NCBI GenBank assembly: GCA_963989245.1
Contig: OZ022348.1
Coordinates: forward strand, 37,209,745 to 37,273,744
DNA: 64,000 nucleotides
Direction: 5' to 3'
Source: Nansenia antarctica
Lineage: Eukaryota > Chordata > Actinopteri > Argentiniformes > Microstomatidae
The notes beneath the pieces were generated by a model. That model was not told the origin of the DNA. It did not search any database and saw only the letters and a list, made by a program, of their open reading frames with translations. Positions within the stretch are counted from its first letter, which is position 1; each line of letters opens with the position of its first letter. This document shows positions 44,770 through 56,397 of this stretch, piece by piece. The position numbers and the translations under genes were made by a program.

Positions 44770-47700
44770 ACAGCAAACCAGCTACTATTCATCAGAGACA
44801 CTCTCTCCGGGTGCAAATTCCTCTGTGACACCGGTGCTCAGAGGAGCGTCCTGCCTGCGACAGTGGATGACACCGCCAGGGGAGGTCATGGCCCACATTT
44901 AAAGTCCGCTAACGACACCCCCATCCGCACCTATGGCACGAAAGCTGTTGACCTATGTTTCGGGGGTCAGCGGTTTACATGGGAATTCGTCACGGCCGAC
45001 ATCTCTTTCCCCCTCCTCGGTGCAGATTTCCTATGTGCTCACGGACTGCTCGTGGACGTCAAGAACAACCGCCTGGTAGACGCACTGACATTCTCCTCAC
45101 TTGCATGTGTCCGCGGTGAGGCGACATACGGTGGGCTCTCCAGCTCACTCTCAGAGGGTGACAACTATCAGCGCCTGCTCAGCGAGTTCCCCAGCTTGAC
45201 ACAGCCCACATTTTCCGCCACCACTACCAAGCATGGGGTGGAGCACCACATAGAGACCAAGGGCGCCCCCATCTACACTAGGTCCCGGCGGCTCAACCCC
45301 GACAGGCTAGCAGTCGCTAAGTCTGAGTTCGCCAACATGGAGCGCCTTGGTATCATCCGCCGCTCAGACAGCCCATGGGCCTCACCGCTACACATCGTGC
45401 CGAAACCAGACGGCGGATGGCGACCGTGTGGCGACTACCGCCGCCTCAACGACGCTACGACACCCGACCGCTACCCAGTCCCCCACATTCAGGACTTCTC
45501 TGCGCATCTGGCGGGTAAGCTGGTTTTCTCAAAGGTGGACCTGGTGCGTGGCTACCACCAAGTCTCCGTGCACCCTTCAGACATTCCCAAAACGGCGGTG
45601 ATCACGCCGTTCGGGCTATTCGAATTCCTACGCATGCCGTTTGGACTTAAGAATGCGGCCCAGTCCTTTCAGCGGCTAATGGATTCGACGCTCAGAGACA
45701 TGCCATTCCTATTCGTCTATTTGGACGACATCCTCGTTGCCAGCTCCTCGGTGGAAGACCACCTGGCACATCTCCGAGACCTCTTCACGAGGCTCAGCCA
45801 ACATGGCCTGATCATTAACCCGGCGAAGTGTCTGTTCGGGTTACCCTCCATCCGATTCCTTGGGCATCTCATCAACAAAGATGGGGCCGCCCCCCTCCCA
45901 TCGAAGGTGGAGGCCGTTTCCGCCTTCCCCCGCCCACACACAGCTCGAGCGCTCCGAGAGTTTCTCGGAATGGTGACTTTTTATCACCGGTTCATCCACC
46001 GTGCAGCCCACACCATGCACCCGCTGTACGAGGCTATGAAGGACAAATCCCCCAACCAGGCCATCGACTGGACGGCCGAGAGGGAAGCCGCCTTCATTGC
46101 CACCAAGACCGCCCTAAGCCAGGCCGCCATGTTGGCCCACCCGTCACCCTAGGCCCCTATTGCCATCACCACCGATGCGTCGGACTACGCCGTCGGCGCG
46201 GTGCACGAACAATGGGTCGCAGGCGCCTGGCAGCCGCTCGCCTTTTTCAGCCGTCAGTTGACGCCCAGAGAGCGCAAATACAGCGCGTTCGACAGGGAGC
46301 TCCTTGGCCTCTTTTTGGCAGTCCGCCACTTCCGGTTCCTGCTGGAAGGCCGTGAGTTCACGGCGTTCGTGGATCACAAACCCCTCACGTTCTCCATGTC
46401 CAAGGTGGCCGAGCCTTGGTCTGCCCGCCAGCAGCGCCAGCTCTCGTACATATCTGAGTACACCACAGACATCCAACACATCGCTGGCAAGTCCAACGTG
46501 GTCGCGGACTGTCTCTCCAGAGCGGTCGTCGGGGCCGTTCAACTGGGTCTCGAATACCTCCGCATGAGTGCGGACCAGGACTCCGATCACGGGGTCCAGA
46601 CCCTCAAGAACGCGGACACAGGACTACGCTTGGAGGATGTCGCAGTCGGTGACTCAGGCGCAAAACTGCTGTGCGACTTCTCTACGGGCCAGCCGCGGCC
46701 GCTAGTCCCTGTGAACTGGCGCCGGCCCGTTTTTGAGGCTGTACACAACCTCTCCCACCCCGGCAGGAAACCATCCGTAAAATTGGTTTCTGAGAAGTTC
46801 GTATGGCAGGGACTCAAGAAGGAGGTAAGGGGCTGGGTCGACACGTGCGTGGCCTGTCAACGCGCCAAAGTACACCGCCATACCAGAGCCCCTTTTGAGC
46901 CCTTCACTGTTCCTGAGAGGAGGTTCGACCACGTCAACGTCGACCTTGTGGGACCACTGCCCGCCTCTCACGGCTTCACCTACCTTTTCACCATGGTGGA
47001 CAGGACGACCCGCTGGCCCGAAGCCGCTCCCCTCTCCTCGACGGCGTCTTCCGACGTGGCCCGTGCGTTCATCAGCACGTGGGTCGCGCGCTTTGGGACC
47101 CCGTCTGACCTGTCCTCTGACCGTGGCTCGCAGTTTACCTCGGAACTGTGGAACGCTGTAGCTGGTGGTTTGGGGGTAAAGCTGCACCGCACTACTGCCT
47201 ATCACCCCCAGGCTAACGGTTTGTGCGAGCGGTTCCACCGCTCAATGAAGGCGGCCCTACGCGCGAGTTTGACGGACGCCAACTGGGTGGACAAACTTCC
47301 GTGGGTCATGCTTGGCCTCAGATGTGCCCCCAAAGAGGACTTGCAGTCCTCGTCTGCCGAACTCGTGTACGGCCAAACCCTACGAGTCCCCGGGGATTTC
47401 ATCCCGGATGCCACTGTCCCCTGGTCTGCAGCCAGGCAGCGCTCCTCCCTACTGGAAGCCGCTGAGGTGTTCGCACCCGTCCCCACTTCACAGCACGGTA
47501 CCCCTGCTTTCCGGGTCCCCACCGAGCTGCGCTCGTCAGACTTTGTCTTCATTCGCCACGACGCCCACCGCGGCCCCCTAAGCCCCCCTTACGATTGCCC
47601 GTTCAAGGTCCTACAACACGGGGACAAGACCCTGGTGGTGGACGTTGGTGGTAGACACGAGACGGTCTCCATTGATAGGATCAAGTCCGCTCACGTGGAC

Positions 47701-47937
47701 GTTTCCCGGCCATTGGAACTGGCTCAGCCCCCACGCCGTGGCCGCCCCCCCATGCCCCACCCCCCGCCCCCGGTCGCGGTGCCTTCAGCTGCCCCTGCCC
47801 CTGCCCCTGTCCCGGTTCCCCCTGCCCCGGCCCCGGCTGGCCCTGCCCCTGCCCCTGCCCCGGATGCCCCTGCGTCCCGCACCCGCCGGGGTCGGATCGT
47901 CGTCCCTCCCCGACACAGGGATTTTGACTATGGGTGA
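44731..47937 (+). pseudogene. pol: E3 Pol with one nonsense codon (protease-RT-RNase H-integrase)
   Basis: Continuous with the -1 frame, 1069 codons to TGA 47935-47937, broken by TAG at 46150-46152. Domains: protease CDTGAQRSVLP (catalytic D at 44827); RT with KVDLVRGYHQV, MPFGLKNAAQ and YLDD (45718-45729); the stop; RNase H beginning TTDASDYAVGAV (D at 46174) with DHKPLT; integrase HHCC finger (HNLSHPG ... CVACQRAK), catalytic residues in VNVDLVGPLP, SSDRGSQFTS and NGLCERFH, and a GPF-like C-terminal segment. The last 60 or so residues are a Pro/Ala repeat (PAPAPVPVPP type) ending in a basic RTRRGRI stretch. There is no chromodomain. The codon lost at the stop cannot be told from one copy. 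Confidence 0.9.
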
Positions 47938-47953
47938 ATTCTGGGGGGGCTTG
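47938..47953 (+). other. E3 polypurine tract
   Basis: TTCTGGGGGGGCTTG between the pol stop and the 3' LTR; the G7 run is the likely plus-strand primer. Confidence 0.65.
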
Positions 47954-48145
47954 TGTGGTGGGTTAACATAATTCACCCCCGGAACTAATAGTTGGGAGTA
48001 TTGTTCCGTACGGAGGGTTAAGTGGGTGGTACTCAGTTTTAGTTCCTGTTTTAAGTGTGTGGTAGCAACTTGCTCATGTCTGTTAATAAACGTCTAGCTG
48101 TGACATTTGATACGCCGCCTCCGACTCCCGTCTCTCGGCACTACA
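47954..48145 (+). repeat. E3 3' LTR (192 bp)
   Basis: No difference from 43821-44012 found on reading both. Confidence 0.95.
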
Positions 48146-49724
48146 ATAGTCCGTTTTTGTGAGCAGGAAATAGCTCTATTCTAAGATACCCATTGTTCAT
48201 AGACTTGAGAACACGGAGAAAACGTGGAGAGCATGAGCATTAGAGAATAATAGAATGAGATTAAATTGGTAAGTAATAGTTTAACTACATTGAAAGATAA
48301 TCTTGATATTGCTGTGTCGTGAATGTACTTTGTTTGTGAAAACAAAAGTTGTGTGAAAGTCCGTGGTCCCTTCCCCCTTCTGTGTGTCTCATTTCAGAGA
48401 AAAAAAGGCACACAAGTGAAGCTGAATTTCATTGATTACATTACTCATCCCTTACAGATAAAGATAAATTCATTCACATAGATTATAGTATTTCTAAAGA
48501 TAAAGTGAATTGGTCATCAGGGTATTTAAAATAGTTTAAAGATACGGTTAAACATTACACGCATTAGACACGGGAAGCGCGCGCATGCGCATTACACACA
48601 CAGGGAAGGGTGTTGGCCCCATTCCAAAATATAGAGCACAGAGTTAAAAAAGAACACTCTTTTCTCCATTTTCCATTTCTACTCTTTTCCTTTAACCTCT
48701 CCCTGCAATAAAGTTGTGGTCGCTGAATCACGGAAGTCGAAGCATTGTGTTTGTTAGGAGAAAAATAATAGATTGTGACTTTAGATCAGAAAGGGCGTTC
48801 TTAAGCAATCGATACGCGAGTCGGTTGCTTGGCTCTATCTGCTGGCCGAAGCACGACAAGACATTTTTAAACACTGGTTCTCTGTGGGATCTATCTGAGG
48901 TCGATGAAATAGTCCTTTACATTCATAGATTGATGTTTGTAAATGACTGTTGAATATTACATTACTTTAATTAATTTAATTAATTACTAATTGGTTAAAT
49001 TAATTATTCAGATCATTCATTATCTGTTTCACAAAACTTTGATCAATTGTTTTGTGACAATCTAATGATAACCATTCCTTTGTTTGATATTTTGATAATA
49101 GCTAATTGACTTCACAGGTTTACATCAATGAAGTATATGATTGTACAATGACTGAGTCTAACTAATCATTCATTCCTTTCAAATAACAAGTCGATTTCTT
49201 TACAGGTTGTAATTAATATTAATCTTTTATTTCAGTTAGGTCATTTCCACAGCTTTTGAATAGCAGAACAGTTCCTATCTGAGGATTGAGCAGTAAAAGG
49301 CTTTTGTAAATCAGTAAATACTTGGAGCGTGACCTGCCTTTGTGATTTGATAATTGTGTTGACCAGCCTTTGTAGTTTAATAATTAAGTTGACCTGAACT
49401 ATAATTAGTATTGAATGAGCAATTAAGTGACACATATTCATAAACAATAAGGAAAAAAACATTTAAGTGAAAAAACACACACATAGATTACATTTAGATT
49501 AAAACACACACATAGATTACATTTATGTCAATAATACACAATACCACTGAAACAATCCGTTGTTCTAGGTTGTAGTGATTCTGTGTGGACAGCTAATACA
49601 GTTAAAGTTAGACTAGCATCTGTTTAGCAGATAAGGCAAAAGAAGGTGGGTTGTAAGAAAAGTACACATTCGATTTAAAGTATATTTTCAGTTTATAAAG
49701 CATTTAGGAACCCATCAGCTCAAG
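48146..49724 (+). other. AT-rich leader or LTR remnant upstream of the endogenous retrovirus
   Basis: 1.58 kb without a credible gene. It contains LTR-like marks: a CG-rich patch GCGCGCGCATGCGCATTAC (about 48575), a pyrimidine tract (48660-48705) followed by AATAAA (48709-48714), and a splice-donor-like GGTAAGT near 48268. It may be the ERV 5' LTR plus leader. However, it shows no match to the ERV 3' LTR at 56398-56925 and I could not identify a primer site. The 79-residue frame at 48714-48953 has no recognisable motif. Confidence 0.4.
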
Positions 49725-51878
49725 ATGGGGACAGATTCAAGTAAAATGTTAAAGGCTGTTAATAAGGCCAGTGGAATATTGGCAACTTTATCACCTATGG
49801 CTATAGTGGAAAAAATGAATCCTCTTGTTATGGTAATTAGCAAAATGTCAACGAAATGGAATGTTCATTGGGCAGACATTGAACAACCGTGGCCAAAAGA
49901 GGGCACCTTTGACTTACAAGTAATTGCAACATTGGAAGTGCTTATCAATGTGCACAAGGCACATCAGGAGGACAATTCCCGGCGGATCTACCCTCAGGTC
50001 CCCGTCCTAAGTACGACCGGAGACTTCACTATCCAAGATGAGTATGAGAACGTACTAGAGAGGGGAAGAGCGAAAGTGATCGTGGATTTCGAACCAGAGA
50101 ACAAGGCAGGTGCCAAACCAAAGAAGAGAGGGAAAGAACCAAAGGGCAAAAAGAAGGGCAAAAAGGAAGACCGTGAGGAGGACAAGGAGAGTAGTAAGAC
50201 AGATGACAGTGAAGGTGGCAGTGGAGGTGACAGCGAAGATTCAAGTGATGACAGCGATGCACAGGGAGGCTACAATGCTCAGGTCAGAAAAATAATAGCC
50301 AGGGCCGAAAAGCAGGGTGGGACAAGACACTACAAGAAGGGAAAAGAGGAAAGTAGTTCTGAAGATGAGAAGAAGCCTCTGAAGGTGGAGAAGAAGAAAG
50401 AGAGCTTAAAGCAAAAACAGAAGAGGCTGCAGAAAGAGGAAGAAGAGAAAGAGGAAGAGGAAAAAGAAAGGGCGAAGAAACGCCACGAGAGACTCCTAAG
50501 AAAGGAGGAAGAGAGAGAAGAAGAAGAAAGAGAGAGGGTGAGGAAACTCCACGGGAGACTCTTAAGAGAGGAAGACGATCAGACGATCGGTGCAGCAACG
50601 AGAAAGGGAGGAGGAAGAGTATCGTCAAGTGCCATCTCATACATCCCAGCCGAACCTCTCAAGAGAGTATCGTCAAGTGCCATCACATACATCCCAGCCG
50701 AACCTCCCAAGGTCCGCAGCGACACCAAGGCGGGACGAAATAACGAGGAAACTAGTAAGCGAGTATGACCTAAGGAGCAAAGGTGCTACACCAGAGGAAG
50801 AGGAAATTCTGAGGAACTGTCCGGTGCTGATTCGGGGTAACAAGATAGAGTATCGTCCTTGGAGTCATACAGATCTATCTGAAGTGATAGAGAAACTCCC
50901 CGTTCTGGAGGATGGGGGGCACCCTTGGACTACAGAGGTAGACGTGAGACTGACAGGAACGCAAGCAGCGATGGGAGACCTGCAAAGACTCTTAGCTTCA
51001 ATTACAGGATTGGACACCATGCAGGACATATTGATGAAGGCAGGACTTCATAAATATATCAATACATCGGTCTATGATCCAGAGCTCTTCGCAGCAAACA
51101 GAGGCAGGCTGTGGAAGGCAATCAGGGAGACTTACCCTACTCACGTTCACCCAGACAATATCATTGTGAAGCCACTGGGGGAGATGAGAATCCCAGGGGA
51201 TTTGTTGCCCGTGTGCACTCTCAATGGAGAAGTGTGACAGGGAAGGACGCTGAAGATAACCCATTAGAAAAAGCCATAATTCGGGGAAAGATACAAGAAG
51301 GTCTTCCTACCCCAGTTAAGAATAAGCTAGCAGAAGTGGTGGGGCTACGCCACATGAACAAGGCTGTTTATATAGACAACGTAGCACACCAAGTAGAATT
51401 ATTTAGAAAGAAGATTCAGGTACAGAAGACACAGGACGAAGAGTCACTCAGAAGATTGACTCAAGTACAATTGACTGAAGGCAAGAAAACCAGAGAGAGA
51501 GTGCAGGCTTTAGCTCTACAGGTCCCATCTCAGCCACAGCAACAGCCACCTGTAGTGCAAACTGTCCCTCCCCAGTCATACCCACAGGGGCCACAAGGGG
51601 GGTATCCATACCCACAGGGGCCACCAGGGGTGCAAGCGGTTCCATACCAGCCATACACACAGCCTGGCCAAGGACCACCACCAGGGGGATGGACAGCAGC
51701 AGGGAAGAAGATGCTAGGACCATGTTACCAATGCGACCAGTATGGACATCTAGCCCGTACCTGCTACAAGAGGCCCCAGGAGGGCGCAGGGGGGAAACAA
51801 GGAGGAGGATATTGGCCTCCTGCTACACCTGCTCCAGGAGTGATGAACCCTTACGGAGGCCCAGCAGCTGGGCTATAG
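49725..51878 (+). pseudogene. gag: ERV Gag, frameshifted
   Basis: Starts MGTDSS (ATG 49725), with Gly2 suitable for myristoylation. Matrix-like region to about residue 110, then a very long Lys/Glu/Asp-rich low-complexity stretch (about 125-290). Two in-frame tandem duplications are visible: 66 bp (around 50489 and 50555) and 48 bp (around 50621 and 50669). The capsid continues in the +1 frame (about 50575-51190) and returns to the first frame by about 51195 with the major-homology-like segment (FVARVHSQWRSV). A Pro/Gln-rich linker and one CCHC knuckle (about 51723-51764, CYQCDQYGHLARTC) follow. The frame ends at TAG 51876-51878. The frame changes near 50575 and 51190 look like small indels. 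Non-functional as it stands. Confidence 0.85.
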
Positions 51879-52200
51879 GGGTGCCCAGAAGATCCGAGTG
51901 GGAGGTGCCAGCTGGTGGTGACAAAGAAGCCTGAAGACGCCACGCACCTTCCTATGTCTGGAAAATATGTGAAGACAATCGGATTTTAGGGAATTAAACA
52001 GCTGATTCCTACAACTGAGCTTGTAGACTTAGAGTACAAGGGACAGAGAGCAACTCTGTCAATACTTGTGTCAGAACACACGCCAACAGGGCTGCTAGGG
52101 AGAGATGCTCTATGCCAATTGAACTGTACAGTGAAATGCACACCTGACGGCTGTCAGGTGACGGTGCCATCAGAAAACAGACAGCTGTCTGTCATGATGG
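51879..52200 (+). pseudogene. pro: ERV protease remnant, active site missing
   Basis: In the same frame as gag after TAG. A stop (TAG 51987-51989) interrupts it. The part containing the catalytic D-T/S-G motif is absent between the gag stop and KYVKTIGF. The downstream half is present, including the LLGRDALCQL motif near 52096. An internal deletion is the simplest explanation. Confidence 0.7.
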
Positions 52201-53741
52201 ACAACAGCGCATCCATGGTGTATTGGGTGGGAGGGCTTAGCCCAGACCTAATGGAACCAGCAAGGATGTGGGACAATTACATCCTGGCAAACATGTCAGG
52301 GGCCAGAAGGCCTACTGATCCATTGCATTGTACACTCCAGTATTTTAGAAAAGCTGCAGACGCAAACCCAGATGAGTGGCTGAAGCATCAGCCAAAACAG
52401 GTACAGCTTAGCACAAGTTGTATAATCCTAGGCCCTCAGGGAGTGGCTATGAAGATAAACAGTGACACTTATCTAGATCAGGAGCATAAGGTTGAGGGTA
52501 GCATCCCTCATGTGACACTAATGATATCTGAACACTATGAACAGAAGCATTTAGGGGCAATGATGGCAGACTCAGAAAAGGCCAGATTTGTAACGACAAA
52601 AGAAAACCCTGCTATCTGGAGGAGCAGTGATGGACAGTTTACAAAACTGATGATCTCTGCTCAAGGAATGGGACATCCACAGACTGTGAAGCTAATGAAC
52701 AAGCCAATCCTTCCTGTACAAGCTGAAAGAGACCTCAGGGAAGAAATGATGCAGAATGTGCCAGCAGACCTGTGGGCAAAGAACAGTACAGACATTGGAT
52801 TTGTGAAATCAGCTCGTCCATTGAGAGTTGAACTCATACCGGGTGCAGAACCCCCTTGGAAAAATCAATACCCATTGAAACAGGAAGCAATTGATGGAAT
52901 TGAGCCACAGATCAAAGGACTGTTAGAGGCAGGAGTCCTGAAGATAACTCAATATCCGTTAAGCAACACACCTCTTCTGCCAGTGACGAAACCCGATGGT
53001 TCATATCGTCTGGTACATGACCTACGTGCTGTGAATGAGGTAGTTGTCAGCTATCCAGCTGAAGTACCTGATCCTCATGTGCTGTTGACTCAGATTCCAT
53101 CTACAGCCAAAGTGTTTACAGTAATTGATTTATGCGGGGCTTTCTTTTCTGTACCTCTTAGTGTAGAGAGTCAAGGGTTATTTGGGTTTACCTACAAAGG
53201 TCAGCATTATCAATATACCAGAATGCCGCAGGGGTACAAACACAGTCCTCATGTTTTTAATCAGGTCTTGAAGGAGGACTTAGACGGGTTAGAGCAGACG
53301 ATAAGTAGTACTGCCATTCAGTACATGGATGACATACTCCTTTGTGCCCCAGATGAAGAAACATGTCACAGGGATTCCGTTAAACTGTTAAAGGTTTTGG
53401 CGGAGAAGGGACACAAGGTGTCTAAAAAGAAGCTACAATATTGTCAGGAAAGGGTAGCTTATTTAGGACAATCTATTACACAGGGACATCGCAGTGTCTC
53501 TAATGCACATTTGGAAGCTATTCAGAAGGCTCCAAAACCACGAACAGTTAGGGAAATGATGATGTTTTTGGGCATTACTGGGTATAGTTCAGCATGGGTG
53601 GAGGATTACACTAGACTGGTAGCTCCATTGAGGGGGATGATTAAGGAAACAGGTAGCTCCAATGTTGCATCACTTGGACAAGGGAAGCTGATTTGGCGTT
53701 TGAGACAATTAAACACAAATTGCAAGAAGCGCCAGCTTTAG
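52068..53741 (+). pseudogene. pol: ERV reverse transcriptase
   Basis: Open for 557 codons after the protease tail. RT motifs: LVHDLRAVNE, VIDLCGAFFSVPL, YTRMPQGYKHSP, and YMDD at 53322-53333. The connection domain follows (YLGQSITQG, FLGITGY). The frame is lost near 53680-53700, where the RNase H part continues in the -1 frame. The first ATG of the frame is not the true start; it is translated as part of Gag-Pro-Pol. Confidence 0.88.
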
Positions 53742-54733
53742 CGCTTCCAGATTATTCTAAAGAATTTGGATTGTATGTTTCTTCTTCAGCCGAAGGGAAG
53801 TATGCCTGCGCTGTTCTTACGCAACCAACAGGCATTGGACCTAGTCCACAGCCCATAGCCTATTATTCTGTCGCATATTCAGAGGTAGAAATGGGTTTTG
53901 CGCCATGCTACAGAGCAATGGCCGGGACATATCTTATGTACGAGAAGGCAACAACCTTAACAATGGGGTACCCAATTACCATTCTCTGCCACCACAGTCT
54001 AAGAAATCTCTTGAATCAAGGCAAGTACACTTTCACTATGCCTAGGATTAGGGATTATTACAGGATGTTGGAAAGGGAAGATGTAACATTAGCAAGATGT
54101 AACACACTTAACCCAGCAGAGACCTTGCCAACCCCAGAAGATGGGGAGCCACACGATTGTGTGAAGGATGCCATGAGGTACTCTAAGCTTAGAGCAGACC
54201 TACTAGCTTTGCCTTTAAAGGAAGCTGATGTTGAGTATTGGACTGATGGATCTTGTTACCGGGTAGGAGAAAATGTATGTGCTGGGTATGCCATAGTCCG
54301 ATCCCAAAATTCAGAGTTCATTGTGGAACAAGCCAAGGCTGTTCCTCAGCCTTGTTCAGCTCAGTTGGCTGAGTTGATTGCTCTCACAGAGGCATGCAAC
54401 TTGGGAACCGAACGGAGAGTAACAGTGTACACAGACTCTGCCTACGCCCATAATGTGTGTCACTTACATGGAGCTGTATGGAAGGGACGGGGTTTTAAGA
54501 AAACTGATGGTTCGCCTATACAGCACCACGCACAGATCAGGAAGCTGTTACAAGCCATGATGAAGCCAAAGGAATTAGCCATAGTAAAGTGTGCCGCACA
54601 CAGCTCTGAATCATCACATGTCACACAAGGTAACAGGGCTGCAGAGGATGCAGCCAAAGCTATCACAGGAGCAGACAAGGCAGGTAAAGTTCTTCTGGTC
54701 GCACATGAGGACACAGGGCATGGTCACACTTGA
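53693..54733 (+). pseudogene. pol: ERV connection/RNase H domain (shifted frame)
   Basis: Continues the connection domain (FETIKHKLQEAPALALPDYS) into RNase H: D in YWTDGS (about 54240), E in AQLAELIAL, D in VYTDSAYA, and the C-terminal H/D region with GNRAAEDAAK. All catalytic acids appear present. The frame breaks again at about 54700-54730 before the integrase. Confidence 0.85.
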
Positions 54734-55772
54734 GGATTTATTGACGTTACAGAGTAGAGCAACTACGTTAGACAAGAAGGTTTGGCTAGCAAGGGGGGCA
54801 AGTCAGGATGACACAGGTCTATGGAGGAATCATGAGGGGTTGGTTGTAGCATCCTCAGATTTATTAGGCATGTTAATACGGGAAGCTCATGGATTAGCAC
54901 ATGTGGCTAGGGGGGAGGTAAGACGCAAGATCACCAAGGAATATGGGTTTTGGAGTCCATATTTGATGGAACAGATTGACCATGCTTTAGGTCGATGTGG
55001 GGTCTGTTGGAGAAACAACATCAGAGTGGGTACACCAGTGGTGTCTGGGCATATCCCTACCCCAATTGGGCCACGGGTGGTGGACAGGGGGGTGGATGTA
55101 CAGAGTAGGCAGGATGTTGTGCCAACAGGTGCCGAGGTTCCGAGAGAACCTGAGAAGGAGGAGCTACGAGGAGATGCTGTGGTGTTGCCAGAGCCAGTGG
55201 CAATGCCAGTGGAATTGCCAGTGGCAATGCCAGAGTTACAGCCAGTGACATTACCGGCAATGCCTGAAACCGAGGGGACAGTGGAAAGCTGTCCAGATGC
55301 CAATGAACCAGAAACCAACGAAGCAGAGAGTGTTGACAGTCTGGAGGTCCAGCCTGGGAGTGTCCAAAGCCTGGACACCTGTGCTACTGGGGATGCTGGC
55401 GAGTGCCTGCATCATGCTTCAGATGATGCTGAGGGCGACTCCCCAGACCTTGATCAGCGTGGGAGGGGACCAGACGACTGCCTGAACCTCAATGACACTG
55501 ACAGACGACGACCAGTTAGGAAGAGATTAAAGACTACGCATAGGGTAGTGAAGCAGCAGATCAAAGGGAACGACGGGAATGGACAGCAGATGATAGCATG
55601 GCTGGAAACGGTCTTAGGGGCATGGGAAACTTATTTTGCTAAGATAGGAGCACCTATTATAGCAGACATGATTTTTGACTTTCTTAGGAGACAGGGCCTC
55701 ATTGACTGTTTTTGGAAAATCAGTCACTCAGTCCACGTTGATGAAATTTTCAGAAGACTAGTCCTCATCTGA
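54700..55772 (+). pseudogene. ERV integrase N-terminus joined to a novel acidic tail
   Basis: Opens with retroviral integrase N-terminal sequence (LLTLQSRATTLDKK) and an HHCC finger (HGLAHVARG ... CGVC, about 54888-55006). It should then enter the D,D-35-E core, but that core is absent. From about 55075 an unrelated stretch continues in frame: acidic, with a repeated PV(A/E)(M/L)P motif (about 55195-55262), Glu/Asp-rich segments, a basic RRRPVRKRLK patch (about 55506), and a hydrophobic C-terminus around WLETVLGAWETYF and LRRQGLIDCFW. I do not recognise this tail; remnant env or accessory sequence is possible but unproven. Confidence 0.6.
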
Positions 55773-56384
55773 GGTGAAGATCTATGCATTCATGCTTTCC
55801 CTTTGTCCTGTGCTTACTGTTGGGGAATTATGTGTTATGATAACTGAATGTCATTATTTGTGTATTGTTTGTTTATTTCTATATCGTATGTGATTGATGT
55901 CAGTTGAGAAGTGATGTGGTGGTTATGCAAAGATAGGAAAGAAGTTCTGTTCCTAGCGCAACGAAGAAAAAGCTCCTGACTATGGAAAGGTTATCAATCT
56001 GAGACAGCGGTAAAGGCTGTTCTCCAACTGGGGTCAAGTGCTAGTAACCTCTGACCCTGAAGATTCAAGAACGAAGAAGACATCGGTCGTTGGACGTTTT
56101 GTATTGGTTTATGCATGATGTACTGTGTTTAGATTAATTTTGCTTGTTATTTTTAGGTTTCTTTTTTATTGTTGATTGTTTTATATTTGGTTTGTATGAT
56201 GTCTTTGGTCGCTGGTACTGGTGCTGGGTTGGTCTGTGTTATTATGTTTCTTGTGTTGTGTGTTGGTGTAGTTTTTCTGTCTGTTGTTGTTTATGTTTAA
56301 AAAAAAAAAAAAACTGGTTTCTTAGTTGCAGTATGTGGGGTTTTGTGTTTTTGTTTTGTTTTATGTGGTCGTTTAGTTTCGTTC
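55773..56384 (+). other. ERV 3' untranslated stretch, no gene seen
   Basis: About 610 bp between the last open frame and the polypurine tract. From 56140 it is very T/G-rich, with a run of A at about 56299. The hydrophobic frame at 56144-56416 is a by-product of T-richness. No env motif (furin site, CX6CC) is seen. Confidence 0.5.
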
Positions 56385-56397
56385 CGAGGGGGGAATA
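56385..56397 (+). other. ERV polypurine tract
   Basis: GAGGGGGGAATA immediately before the LTR, a typical retroviral plus-strand primer. Confidence 0.8.

Larger units (their letters stand above)
43821..48145 (+). mobile_element. E3: CsRn1-type Ty3/Gypsy retrotransposon
   Basis: A 4325-bp element with 192-bp LTRs that I read as identical (43821-44012, 47954-48145), flanked by ATAG (43817-43820 and 48146-48149). It is assigned to the CsRn1 clade by two marks: a primer site complementary to tRNA-Trp, and a Gag zinc finger of CX2HX9CX3C form instead of CCHC. Pol lacks a chromodomain. One TAG lies between RT and RNase H, so this copy is probably defective despite recent insertion. Confidence 0.92.

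Noticed and set aside
48714..48953. 79-residue frame upstream of the ERV
   Set aside because: No motif and it overlaps an LTR-like polyadenylation region; probably chance.
55100..55772. Env protein of the ERV
   Set aside because: No signal peptide, furin site or CX6CC motif could be found, so I left the tail unassigned.
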